A DNA stretch of 64,000 nt from Microbotryum silenes-acaulis (GCA_003665825.1 QPFY01000010.1:930001-994000), one strand, 5' to 3'. Positions 42,761 through 54,738 are shown, numbered from the stretch's first letter. Numbers and translations: made by a program. Notes: generated by a model from the sequence alone, not told the origin.

Positions 42761-45700
42761 ACAGAATTTTCTCTTCTACTCCTCGAACAGACCCGAAATA
42801 ACGGACGGCATATTAGCATTCAATTCCATCGAGTTGAAACAACATGAAACGATTAGGTGAACGGTGTCAAGCATGTCCGCGGAGATAACACGGGGCAAAC
42901 GGGCCGCACTACTCGACTCTCGACCTTGCTCGCCCCACGTCGCCCTTCTCAGCCGCCGTAGTCAGGTTGTCGGGCGATTGTGGACGGGGAGAACAAAGGA
43001 GGCGCAAAATTCTCATCGCGACGGGTACATCGAGAACCACCCCATGTGGCCAGGTATCAAAGCCTCGCTCGACTCGGGAAACGACATTACATCTCGTGTG
43101 GGGAAGAAAGCGATCAAGGGTGACCACGCTCCGGTAGTCCGAGGAGATGAAGTGCAAGACGTGTTTAAACAGTCTTACGCTTTATTAAGGTTCTGGGCAA
43201 CTGGGCAGGAAGTGTAATCAGATTGGGAGGTTTTCGTTTTTCAATTGCCGAACTGGGTATTTTTAGGGTTGCTCAGCCGAGTCACATTGGAAATTGCGCT
43301 CCAACGGTGCGATCGCCTACCGGAAGGATTTTGGTGCCTTACACCTATCTATCTGCCCCTAGGCACCAAGAGTGAGGAATGCTGTTAAGTCGGTCTCCAG
43401 AGGGTGGACATTGAAACAAACGGGAACTCGGTCCTACCCTACCTAGGTCTACGGTAGCTACAGTAGGCACAGTGTGAGTTTCACAGACGGTGACAGACTG
43501 GACGTGTGCCGGCCACTGGCGTCCCTGAATTCAAAGCATCGCTGACCGGCAAGAATCGGGATCTGGTCAGAGTTTTGTGCTGAACAGTAATAAGGTGACT
43601 TTCTTGAAATGACGACAAGTCAACAGAGTACCCAGGTAGTCGATGAGCCTGCTACCCCAAGAGGAGGTCCGCCGTGCCCGTCGCACCGGCCTGGACATCG
43701 GAGATGCCTCGTCGACCTGGATCAATCATTCTGCCACATGAGAAAGCACGTCGTCGTTGCCCGCCTATCACCGGGCCGTTGGGCGTTGATGCACATGCAT
43801 CGATTCCTACCCACACTGTTCCCGAGGACCCGACACGGTTGGTCATCACCAACTCTGAAAATCAGCCACAAATTTATTTTTGGCAAACGATCGACGCTCC
43901 AGATGCTTGCAAAAGTGCGCGGCCATGGGGTACTCGCACCTTCGATCACAGGTAGTGTCTATTCTCCTGGGTCGGTCCGACGTAGTCGACTCGTCGACCA
44001 GTCAGCGAACTCAGGTCGCGACGATTTCTGGTTAAACAGGGTTGTTTAAGAGCGTCCATTCTTACGACGGTCTCAAAAGTCGAGACGATGAAATCATGCC
44101 AAGTATTGATTAACACACCGGGGAGAGCCGGCGGGGCTCCCTCGGGGGCGGGCGGCGGCGGCTACTCAGCTTAAGCCTTGTCACGGGCTTGTACGTCTGC
44201 GAGTGAGCCTGCGAGGCTGGTTTGCGAATTCAAGATGCAGTCTTTGACCACATAGCCTTGCAAATTCACTTCTCAATGTTTTCTTTCAGATCTGGTTCAA
44301 ATCAATACCGCACTAAAAGTCTATGCAGGACGTCAGAATTTTGGACCCTGTCAAGGTGCGCGCCGGGCGGGGAGGCGCGCACGGGGACGCTCTCAATTCG
44401 AGATTAGTATCCAGGCCGAGGGCGCTTGTATTGGCCAATTGCTGTGATGATTCTCACGACTGGCTTGACGAAGCCCCCGCCTCTCCTGGGCGTTGCTTCC
44501 CGCTCTAAGATCCCCTCTGAGCCTGCACACGCCGATCGACCGCGTCCCCTGCACCCCAGCCTCGTGATAGTGTCCAGATCGAGTGCAACTTGCTTGGCTC
44601 GACTCGCACCGCTTCGATCCGACTTTGGTTGCTACAGCGAGCCGCCCCCCAACTGCGGGAGCACCGACGGACCCGAGCCGAGCACCACAAACCACACCGT
44701 CGCGCTCGATCGACGGCGTCTCGACCTCATCGAAGCACGTCCCGGAGCTCTCTGATCGCGCCCTCGAGCTTGTTAGACTGGTGATCCCGACCTGTTGCCC
44801 GACTAGAACGCACCGTTCCGATTGTTGAGACCGCACGGCGATCGCGACACCCTCTCCTGTGCCCGCGACCGACTCGACAAGGCTCCCGCTCAGGCTCATA
44901 GCTCACAGCGCCATCGTCGTCTGTCGACCGTCGACGTTGAGCGTGACCCCACCCACCCCTGGGCGTGTGATCAACCGCTCTCGGCAGCGCGCACCTGCTC
45001 GTTACCTCTTCCAGGCGCAGGTACGTTTGGATCTTGTACTTGTGGCCGGTTCGTGTGGCTTGGACGGCTTGGACGACTGCCGTGCACCGCGTACGACCGT
45101 TCACCCGTGGGTTGGCGCGGCCTCTCCGACGCCAGCCGGCCAGCTCTTGCTGTATTGTGCAAGCCAGGGCGGGCAGGCCACGCCACGCGCGCGGGCGATG
45201 GGCGATGGTGGTCGGGCCGCGCCCTTCCCAGCCACCCGCCGCTCGCTCGTGGCCTGCCTCTCGCCCGGCCTGCGCAAGCGCGCGCGCCCCAGCCCCACCC
45301 AGCCGGAGCTGCGCCGCCCCCAGCCTGGTCTGGCCCTGGCCAGTTTGGGGGCCAGCGGGGGAGGCTCGCTGACAATGGGCAGCCCGAATAATGCTGAAGC
45401 AGCGGCATGACCACGCACACACCCCCACTCGTACCTATCCCTTTCCACCTTCTCTTCATTTGCTGACTTGGGTTCTCCTAATCACGTTATCAGTCCCGAC
45501 CCTTGGAGCTGCCCCCTTCGCTCAGCGAGCGCAACTGATCCCGAGACAGGCCTGCAGCCCGGCTCGGTCTTTGTGGTGAGCCGTCGCCAACGCGCCCGGC
45601 CCATTGTTCCACCCCCCCCCCCCCCCCCCCACCCTTTTAAGCTCGACCCCGTTCGATCACGGCTTCGCCCTCGCTACCACATCCCTTCGCATCGGGACCT

Positions 45701-45796
45701 CGCCTCGTGCAATATCGAGTCAAAGCACCCTCCTCTCCCACACTCCCACACCTCACGCTCACCTATCCCCCCGTCCTCTCGAGTACTCGGTGAACC
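42761..45796. other. Gene-poor stretch, 3 kb
   Basis: This is the longest gap in the window. Frames such as 42864-43217 (+) and 43674-43955 (+) have no recognised motif. The right third (about 44850-45420) is very GC-rich with frames open in all phases, as expected by chance. A C-19 run lies at 45612-45630 shortly before the G-beta start. Part of the gap must be the G-beta promoter and a long 5' UTR. No tRNA, rRNA or transposon end was recognised. Confidence 0.5.
45612..45630 (+). repeat. Poly-C run of 19
   Basis: An uninterrupted run of 19 C begins 185 bp upstream of the G-beta start codon, probably in the 5' UTR or promoter. Such runs are prone to length errors, both biological and from sequencing. 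Confidence 0.9.
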
Positions 45797-47162
45797 ATGT
45801 CCGCGACCGAGATCCAGGAAAAGATCGCCGCCGCGAGGCGAGAGGCCGAGAACCTGAAGGAGAAGATTCGCGCAAAACGAGAACAATTGGCCGATACATC
45901 TCGTGAGTGCCATTGTCATTTGGTGTGTTTTTCCACTGCCTGACAGGCCCCTGACTGGCCCAATCGCGCGTCCCGCCTACCCCACAGTACGCTCAATGGC
46001 CCACGAGATTGATCCCTTACCACGGATTGCCATGCGACCACGGCGGACACTCAAAGGCCATCTCGCCAAGATCTACGCCATGCATTGGTCTCAGGACAAG
46101 CGACATCTTGTCTCGGCGTCGCAGGATGGTAAACTCATCGTCTGGGACGCCTACACGACCAACAAGGTCCACGCGATCCCGCTCCGGTCCTCGTGGGTCA
46201 TGACGTGCGCCTACTCCCCCTCCGGCAATTTTGTCGCTTGCGGTGGTCTCGACAACGTGTGCTCCATCTACAACCTGCGTTCCAAAGAAGGGACGGCAAA
46301 GGTCGCACGGGAATTGTCGGCCCACACGGGGTATCTGTCGTGCTGCCGCTTCCTCAACGATCGGCAGGTGCTGACGTCGTCGGGAGACATGACGTGCATG
46401 CTGTGGGATGTTGATGCTGGAGTGCGCGTGATCGAGTTCAATGATCACACTGGGGATGTCATGAGGTACGTGCTTCTCCTCAACAAGCATCGTATCAGGT
46501 TTCTGACAAATCTCGCTTGTCGAACTTTTCCCACACAGTCTGTCCCTGGGGCCGAACCAGAATCTTTTCGTCTCGGGCGCATGCGATGCAACAGCCAAAG
46601 TATGGGACATTCGAACGGGGAAAGCGGTACAGACATTTACAGGCCACGAATCAGATATCAACGCCGTGCAGTGAGTCCCGCTCCTTCCATGTCGAGCGAA
46701 CTGAGTTGCGTCGTGCACGGGTCCTTTTTGGCTGAATACTACTCGCCTCTACCCCTCCCAGATTTTTCCCGAATGGCGACGCATTCGCAACAGGTTCGGA
46801 CGATGCCTCGTGTCGATTATTCGACCTTCGAGCCGATCGGGAACTCAACTCTTACACCCACGACAACGTGCTCTGCGGCATCACCTCGGTCGGGTTTTCC
46901 GTGTCGGGCCGTATCCTCTTTGCCGGGTACGACGACTTCAACTGCAACGTTTGGGACACACTGAAAGGGGAGAGGGTCGGAGTGTTGGCGGGGCATGAGA
47001 ACCGCGTCAGCTGTCTTGGTGTCAGTCAAGACGGGATGGCGCTTTGTACGGGGTCTTGGGATAGTACACTCAAGGTATGTGATTTTAATCGTACCAAGGT
47101 CTTGGGAACATGTTGGCTGATGGGCTCTATTCTTGTGTGCTCCAACACAGATCTGGGCATGA
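45797..47162 (+). CDS. GPB1: Heterotrimeric G-protein beta subunit
   Basis: Five exons: 45797-45902, 45988-46465, 46539-46670, 46762-47074, 47151-47162; 346 residues, the usual G-beta length. An N-terminal coiled coil ([20 protein letters not shown]) binds G-gamma. Seven WD repeats follow: [118 protein letters not shown] and [13 protein letters not shown] at the end. In basidiomycetes G-beta transmits pheromone and nutrient signals to MAPK and cAMP pathways. The last exon encodes only Ile-Trp-Ala-stop but completes the seventh blade. Confidence 0.96.
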
Positions 47163-47847
47163 TCTTGAGCGGCCTCCGCCTCCATCGTCCGCCTTGCTCC
47201 GTGAAGCCCCCGGCCTTTCTCCTTGTAATCGCTTCGAGGGCCCTACCTATTCCGTCCAGCGCATTTGTTCTCTATCGCCTGCTTTCATTTCTACGACCCG
47301 CGTCTATTCGTTACGACCTACCCTCGCCCCGCTCGAAAGATGGCGGGGTCGCATTCTACACCCTCGCCTGCGTCTCGGAAAAAGGAACTTCAAATTTGTG
47401 CCCCCCTCCCTTCTAATCCTACCAGACTCATTTCATTCTCCTTTCGCCAACGTACTGGACGCCACCAACCGTTTTCGTCGGCCAAAGCAACAACTCACTC
47501 GTTTCATCCTGCCCCTCTCTACCTCCCAGATCTAAGGCACCCCGTGGCTAGCCCCAACCACAAGAGGTGCTGTCTCCCATTATCATTTGAGTCCCACGTC
47601 CATTTGTTATTCTGGCGGCATTTTCCCAAATATTCAATTTCAATTCTACCGCCCTATTGCTGTTCCGCCTACACCCCCCTTATTCAAGACCGTTCGCCTA
47701 GCTTGCGCAACTCGTCTTTTTGGGCCTTTTTGCCGTAGCCTGCCATCTTTCAGTTCCCCTAACAATCGACTCGATTATGTCTTCTTCGAAATCGTCGGCT
47801 CGGGGAGAGATTACATACCCTGCTTCTTGCGCCTGGCAAGTTTCTAA
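47163..47847. other. Convergent 3' intergenic region, 685 bp
   Basis: G-beta and the LPX1-like gene converge here. The plus strand is pyrimidine-rich (TTC/CCC runs). No gene is supported. Confidence 0.5.
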
Positions 47848-49647
47848 TCACAGCCTCGCTTTACCGCTAAGCCGCCTCTCCTTGCCTTTGGAGATTGTCG
47901 GATAAATTTTCTTCAAGAACTTGGCCACCTCTTCCGCAGTACCTGCCGGATTCTCTTGCACCAACAGATGCCCCCCTTCTTCTGCTCTCGCGTACGTGGC
48001 ATGCGGAATCGCACGCATCGTGTCGGCGATCGACTCTTCGTCCAGAACGGAGCATCCTTCTTCGGGCCATATGAAATGGACGGGGAGTATGGTGGGAATG
48101 AGGGGAATGAGGGGTAAGCGGCCACCGCACCTTCGTGAACTGACACCGCAAGGATCACCATAGGCCAACTGGAAGCGAACCAGAATGAAATGTTCAATGA
48201 AGACAGCACAGGATCCGTCTAGGATTGACAGGCTCACCGCTTCATCCTTAGGCCGAGTCTTCAGCCTCACCCCTGCACTATCGGGCAATTCGATCGTTCC
48301 AAACTCGACGTACTTGTCGAGGCATCTCTCGTCCCACCTTTGGAACACCATCTTTTCCTTCAGACTCTCCCGAGCTTTCGCTCTCGATGCCCACCGCTCT
48401 TTCCGAACGAAGGCTCCGATCGACCAATCCTGCATGGTACTTGGCTGGTCACGGTTGAGTTGATAAGGTGGAGCAGCCCCTGGATCGACGAGGAGGATTG
48501 CAGAGAAGAGGTTCGGGTGGGCACTTGCAGCGGTCACCATCGCTCCTCCACTGATACTGTGCCCGAGGCCGATGACAAGGCGGTTGCGATACACTCGGTT
48601 CGAGGGCGTCGACATCCCGGGCAAAAGGGGCTTTTGGTCGAGCTCAAGCGTGGTGGGGTGAGTCGGGAACAGGTAGGGTAGACACGAGCGTTTTGGATCC
48701 GGAGACGACGGGTCGGGAAGGTACGAGATAAGAAAGTTGAGAATGTCTCGGGCGTGATCGGTCCAATTGACTATAGCAGAAGCCTAGTAAGTTCAGAACT
48801 TTTCGAGCTCGGAAAATTCACGCGGAGCATTCTGCTTACAGGCCGTTCCTATGACTTTGTCGTTCATGAGTGCACTATCTCCTTGACCTTGACTAAAGGT
48901 ATCGATGGTCCAGATCTCTTCCGCCTCCCGTGTTTCGGGCCCCATTCGGTCGAGCAGGTCCGATATCATCGGCTCGAACGTTTCTGCGAATACCACCAGC
49001 CATATTCGGTTCGGTCAGCCTTCGTCAACGTCAATCAAATCCGCAGCTCTCCTCTCACCTTTATGGAACCCATTCGCATGTGCCATAACCAGCGTCAAGC
49101 ACGGCTCGCTTTCCTTCGCTTCGGTACGATTCTGCGCCGACGTGCTCCACCTCGGAGAAGTCGATTTGCGAAATCGATTGAGGGCAAGAAACATCTGTTC
49201 TTGTTCCTGCAACTCTGCTTTATCACTCAATTGAGTTGTATTTCTCAGTCCGTGTAGCTGTGCTTGTAGGAGGTCGTGTACAGCTTCTTGTGGATCGATC
49301 CGTGGAGACGTTCTTGAGGCGGCCGCGGGGGCTGAAGCCGAGTCGAGAGTGTCGGACCGAGCGGGTACTAACAGAGCCGGCCTTAAATCCAAAGCTGTGG
49401 TCGTGGGTTTTTTGGTGCTCCCTTTAACGGACCTAGGAAACGCCGCGCGCACAATGAAAAAATCGAGGACCCATTCCGGATGTTTGTCCTTGCCGAACGG
49501 GGATTGCCGTGGTCGACGCCGTGTGGGGAGCTGCGCCGATGTGATCGTGGCTATGGGGGGCAAGAGTGGGAGTAGAGGACCTTTGAGAGCGAGTGGATCG
49601 GCTTGGAGCTCGAGGGCTGTCAAAGCCTCCCGTGCAAAGCTCGACAT
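47848..49647 (-). CDS. Alpha/beta-hydrolase, peroxisomal LPX1-like
   Basis: Four exons: 49059-49647, 48840-48983, 48238-48770, 47848-48168; 528 residues from ATG 49647. The fold signature is the oxyanion block LVMAHANGFHKE, TFEPMISDLLDRM, the nucleophile elbow GLGHSISGGAM (Ser about residue 315), VDPGAAPPYQL and the late GGHLLVQENP with the catalytic His. These match yeast Lpx1 and related peroxisomal lipase/acylhydrolases. The protein ends Ala-Arg-Leu, a good PTS1 signal, which supports a peroxisomal matrix location. The intron 48169-48237 is 69 nt, in frame and stop-free. Substrate is unknown. The N-terminal ~60 residues before the hydrolase core are poorly defined. Confidence 0.8.
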
Positions 49648-50071
49648 CACCACTTTGGCTCAGCAGATGGAGGTAGGAGCTCAACCCCAGGTTGCAAACA
49701 TTGAGATCGCCGGAGTACCGGTCGGGGGGATTCCAGCGAGTCGGCTTTGATTGCAGCCCGGACCGAGCTCGGGCTGCCTTTCCTGGTGGCAAACGGGCAC
49801 ATGATCGGCGCGCTTCGACTCACGTGCGGAACAAATGTCTGGTAAATACAACAAGTCGCAACAGCAAGACGGAACGAATAATCATCTGGAGATTCGAAGA
49901 AGGTTAAAGGGCAAAACGCGACCAAGGCGGATATGTATATTGGTTAGAGAAGCTTGCGAGAATTCACTTCCACTGAGTGAAGACCGACGAGAAGTCCGGG
50001 TTCAAGGCTACCAGAGAACAAGACCTGCGTTAGCACAGCGCTCAGTGGAGGATAGTGGCAGCCTCAGTGAC
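49648..50071. other. Intergenic, 424 bp
   Basis: Between the start of the LPX1-like gene and the end of the second Zn2Cys6 factor; it holds the promoter of the former. No other feature is recognised. Confidence 0.5.
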
Positions 50072-53000
50072 TCAGTACTCACGATTTGACCCTTGCATTG
50101 AGCCCAATCCCATTGTCGAGGCATCATCGAGGAATTTCTGAATCTCGACGTCGGTCCACACTCTGGGTTGGGGAGCGGGCCCAAGATCATCCAGTTGCGA
50201 GCTGTTGTTGGGGGTATTGGTGGGTAAGTGACCCGGAAGGTCCCATCCGGGGGCGATGTTGGGCAATACAGGGGCAGGGGCGTCCGTCGATGTGTTGGAA
50301 AGGAAAGCGAGGTTCGGGCCTACGCCGAAGTCGTATGAGCCAGCTGTGCCCAGTGGTGGCACGATTCCCGAATGAGTCGGTACGGGTGCAGGCGAACAGG
50401 CCCGTCGCTGCCAGTATTCATACTGCTGTAACTTGAGGCCCCGGATCTCGTCGCTGATCCAATCCGCGGGTCGGGCCAAGCGCTCTGATTGCCAGCCGAC
50501 CGAGTGAAGTGCCTTGAGCACCGTTCCGAGCGTGTCGAGTTTGACCGCAAACGTCCAGTCGGGGAAGGGCCCTTCTTGTTCGATTGTAGGGACGTCGATC
50601 AAAAACTTGGTCCACAGAGGAAGCCTCGAGAACAAAATTTGGATTCCTCGCACGTCGAGCCATTCAAACATCCCCAGAGGTAGATCGAGCTGGATCGTTT
50701 CCTCCACCACGCCAATGATGGCACGAACAGAGTAAAACGACTTTTCCTCCAGTTGGTTACGCAGCAAGATCATCTGGGACCAGTAGTTTGCGTCCTCGTC
50801 ATCCCTGGGTGACGAACCGATGGGCCATGGTCCGACCTCCCTGATCGTCGCTCGATGACCCGGTGAAGGCCGAGCACCGACGCGTTGCCGAACGATTTTG
50901 GCTAGGAGGAGGTACCTGAGAGCGCGAACCGGTTAAAGAGGTTCCACGTCGTCAATTACCCCGGTTCCTGAGCTCGCGGCATCAAAGAAAACTTCCCAAC
51001 TCACATGTACCACATGCTGACCCGGAAGTTCCTCACGAGTGTATGAATTGCCATGAGCTCATGCTTTTTGCCGATGCCAATCTGGTCGAAAGCCTCCTCA
51101 AGCATCTCGGCTCGACGCAACAAGTGCGGCAACGCCATCTCAGCGATCTCAACTTGGTGCATGAACTCTGCAGCAAAGACGAGATCCAGTGGTTTTCGTC
51201 GGGCCCTGCATATCGACAATTACGTCAGATTGGGTCGGTGCTTAGCGCTTCTACGCCTAGCGACTACACGCACCGAGGTCCGGTCAATTTCTCCGGCGTC
51301 TTACGCGCAAGCGCGCATAGATGGAACATGTAGCATCCAAATAAGTGCCAGAAGCTCTCAATTTTGTTTGGCAGCTCGCCTCTCCGAATGACTTCCACGA
51401 GTGGCGTGTCGAATTGATTGTCGGCGAGCTGTGGTCCCATGGGAGGTGCGTCGATAAGCAGGGGAAGCAGTGAATATTGTCCCGCACCTCAGCAAACTGA
51501 CCATGATGAAGAGATCGTCTTCAGAAAATCTCGGAGCTTGGCCCGTGTAGGCGCTTGCCATGGCGTCCCTAGTGAAGGCCGTCCACCGGGCGACGTCACC
51601 GACCACATTATTCGGCTTCGGATCCCCGCCCGCTTCACGAACCGCATTCTCGGCCTCCATCAATGCTTTCGTATGGCCATTGTAAGCGTTGGAGTATGGG
51701 CGGTCGAAATGCCTAGGTCGAACAACAGGGTATTAGCCTTCCTGGCTCGAAGCAGATGTCAAAGGACGATGAAGATGCAGAGGCCCGATCCACTGACCAG
51801 TTATCCCCTGAATAGTCGACCAAACTTTCGATCAAGAGTAGGGTTGTGACAGCCTCGGGCGTCGCGTTTCTCAGTGTGCCTTTCCGATCTGCCATATCGA
51901 GAGCATCTTGTAAGAGCACGCGGCAGGCGTGTTCGCGCCGTGCGCCGTACTCTCGTAAGTCTTTGCCGTGTTTCGCGAGTGCCGCCAGCTCGGATATCAG
52001 GGGAGCCGAAGTGCCGATCAGCAGAGGATGATCCGACGTTCGAGCCCCGAGCGCAAGAACGACTTTGCAATAAACTTGATAGGCATCATCGAGGTGGCTC
52101 TGGTATGCGATACCCCGCTGGTAAGTATGAGTAGACTTCCTCGATCAGGTCGGGGAAGCGTCACTGACGATTCTTCTACCGGCAATATCAAAGGCTGTCT
52201 TGAGGTTCACCTCTTCAAGCAATGCGATCGTGGGAGCTTCCTATCACAGATCATGACGTTAGTAGATATAGTTCTTTTGATTTGATTGTCCAATTGCTCA
52301 CTTTGCAGTGAGCTGCGTGATCGATCAGTCAATGTAACATTGTCAGCGCTGAAGCTCCAGGCAATGATTCTCCCCCGGGATGATGACTGACCATCCAGCA
52401 AGCTCGCGGTCAAAGCGCCTTGTACCTCGGTCATGGCCAGCCTGGACTCTGAATCTGAATGGGAGATACTGGGGTTTCCTTGGGCTGTTCGTTCGGTGAG
52501 TGTTGCGATGAGCGCGGTCAAGCGGGAGGACTCGGACTCGGATTCGGTGGTGGGTGGAGTGGGTGGAGTCGAGGCCGACGACACACTGGCCGAATACGGC
52601 GAGACAGAAGGCGGTGCCTGCAAGGTCGAAGCAGTGGACGACGCTGAATTTGCTCCTACTTCACCAAAGATAGCTCTGACAACAGTCCACGGAGCCAAGG
52701 TCCGCGTCAGTGGACGTTTCATGGGTCACGTGCCGTCGCCGGGACAGCCAGGCCCACGGAGGTCCTGGGCGTGAACGTGACACTGACCTGGCTTGCTGTA
52801 TGCGCTTCCCCTCTCGTGATATGACCTTGGCCCGTGGCTTGGTCGGCATAGGTGTACAGCTGTAAGTGTATTATGGGGAGGCAGGGATACAACCTCTCTC
52901 GGCAATCAGCACCACTCGAGTGCAGGGCGCAGCAACACGTGCAGCGGCAGAGGCTGCTAGCAAGCTGACACAGCGCAGGGAACGCCGGTCGAGCGCGACA

Positions 53001-53473
53001 GTTGCCGACAACTCCCCCCCAATGGCCACTGGGCCACTGCTGTAGCGGGATGCAGCTCCGAAGCCAACTTACGGCAAGTTGCGGGTCGTACACGCGATAC
53101 AGTCGCTCTCCCCGGGTGGTCTCTCGCACCTGACTCGACGCAGTCGACATGGCGCACACGACTTTGATCGCTTCTCGGTCGACGTGCCGTTTCCGCCGTT
53201 TCCGTCGGGGTGGTCGCCACACCCGGCCGAGCCTCGAGCTTGTTGAGCGGCTTGCGCGGCATGCGCCTGACCCTGACTCGGGGGCTGATCGTCGGCTCTG
53301 GGGTGTGTCGATGTTGTCGCAGCTGGTGTAGGGGCTATCGCCGGCGTCTGCGATGAGCTCGAAGTGGACGAGCTCGGTGAAGTCTCGAATGGCGTCATCC
53401 ACGTCGACGCCATCGGGTTGGGGTCCGCGGGCCCATAGTCGTGCGCACGGTCGTCGTATCGCGGCGACGGCAT
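50072..53473 (-). CDS. Zn2Cys6 transcription factor
   Basis: Ten exons: 53073-53473, 52788-52859, 52392-52675, 52302-52312, 52169-52240, 51798-52117, 51502-51712, 51274-51428, 51005-51205, 50072-50915; 856 residues. The zinc cluster (about 106-135) is CAPCRLRRVRC, eight residues, CIACTTRNLPC, with the last cysteine in exon 2. A Ser/Thr-rich linker follows, then a fungal TF domain with VVLALGARTSDHPLL, LRNATPEAVTTLLLIESLV, WHLFGCYMFHLCALAR, ELMAIHTLVRNFRVSMWYMY and a C-terminal acidic, Pro/Ala-rich tail. Exon 4 is an inferred 11-nt micro-exon needed to keep the frame. The end may instead be spliced at a GTGAGT within the last codons (ending LVLW). Targets are unknown. Confidence 0.8.
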
Positions 53474-53999
53474 TGACCCCGGTGGCAGCGGTGGGAGCGG
53501 CGCGCAGGAGAGAGAAAGAGGGAAGGTGAGTCAGATCACCCAAGCGGATCGCTGCTGCAACAGGAGCGACCTGGAGCATCTGGGAGCAACTTCTCCGAGC
53601 TTGTACCTGGTGGCCGAGGCGATTTTACTAATAAATTGCAAAGTAAAGTTGCTGAACAGTTTAATCCGGCCATAGTTCAACACATCCGCTGCCCAAAAAA
53701 AGATTGAGCTTCAATTACTAGATGGGGAACCTCGCCGATTCCCGAGCACTGTCATGATCGCCGCGTGGTTTGAAACGGGTATTCGAACAACGACTGTCAG
53801 TTACTCGAGATCAGTAGTACTGTCCCCGAAGACAGCCACACAAAGTCGACCTCGTAATACTAAGTAAAATTCACATTGTCGGTCGCGTAAAAAGTACGCT
53901 GGACTCGCAGCGCCGCGCGGTTGGCGGCTTCCTCGCCGACCTTTCTCCGAACGCTCATTCGACAATTGGGATCGCAACTTGACGTTTATCGCTGAGTCC

Positions 54000-54190
54000 T
54001 CAGTGATATAGGACCTTTTTGACTTCGAGCTGGTCCTCTACAACCCCACGCGGGGTGGTAAAGCCGAAGTGAACCACGGTATGAGCTTGAGCGAAGTTGA
54101 TCGATGAGAACCGGTGGTTGCTGTTCACCAGAGCCACGAGGTTGACCGCCCAGCAGGTCGAGAGCCCGTCATTCACGACCAGCATCTGCG
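54000..54190 (-). pseudogene. Orphan coding-like segment, possibly a terminal exon
   Basis: After an acceptor-like GTGCGCAG the minus strand reads MLVVNDGLSTCWAVNLVALV and on to HFGFTTPRGVVEDQLEVKK before a TGA at 54000-54002. Codon use (ATC, AAC, TTC, GTC, CTC, AAG) is like that of the real genes here. No convincing upstream exons or family were found. It may be the last exon of a gene I could not assemble or a gene fragment. Confidence 0.3.
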
Positions 54191-54652
54191 CACCATCGTG
54201 AGTGTCAAGACACGGTCCGTGGCCCCCCATCCAACCGGATCCGCTTGCAGGCTGCCAAAAAGAGAAAGAAGAGGGAACGGCTAAAATACAGGGATAGTCC
54301 CGATACCGCGTACACCGGGGGTTCACTGACGTCAATTGAGTCGATAGGTCTTCGTCCTGAGGGTCCTCCGAACTTTGGACAGATGAGCATACGAGCGCGC
54401 GTAGTCCAATATAGGAGGGTAAGGCTCAGCTCGGAGATAAGTTGGGTGAGCAGAGTGGCTTTTGGCACCTATAGATTGCCTCAGAGGATGCACAAGGAGA
54501 GCTAAGGAAGGGAAACCCGGGAAGAGGTTAGGGGATTTGAAGGGGGCGAAGAGTTGCATTTATGCCAACTCGAACGCTCCACGCTGTGGAGGGGCCCGGT
54601 ACTTAAGGGTACTTACGGGCCCGTACCCATGCCGGGGGATGGGGGGGCGGAT

Positions 54653-54732
54653 AGGAAAAGAAAAAAAAGAAAGGGAGGGAAAAAAGGAGGAGGAAGGAGA
54701 AAAAAAAGGGGGGGGGGGGGGGGGGGGGGGGG
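54653..54732 (+). repeat. 80-nt polypurine tract ending in a G-25 run
   Basis: All 80 bases are A or G on the plus strand: mixed A/G (54653-54707) followed by 25 consecutive G (54708-54732). Such mirror-like polypurine sequences can form triplex or G-quadruplex structures. It lies just beyond the stop codon of the DUF6729-like gene. Confidence 0.9.
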
Positions 54733-54738
54733 TTGGGT

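Larger units (their letters stand above)
53474..54738. other. Gene-poor stretch with AT-richer part and polypurine tract
   Basis: The first half (about 53610-53900) is clearly AT-richer than the surrounding genes and may be a decayed insertion. A minus-strand frame at 54000-54190 looks coding (see separate entry). From 54653 the plus strand becomes an 80-nt run of purines only, ending in 25 G. Confidence 0.5.

Noticed and set aside
42864..43217. Plus-strand frame of 117 codons after APC10
   Set aside because: No recognisable motif, codon use unlike neighbouring genes, no splice partners.
44850..45420. Overlapping long frames on both strands in the GC-rich stretch
   Set aside because: Open in several phases at once, as expected where stop codons are rare; Ala/Arg/Pro-rich translations without motifs.
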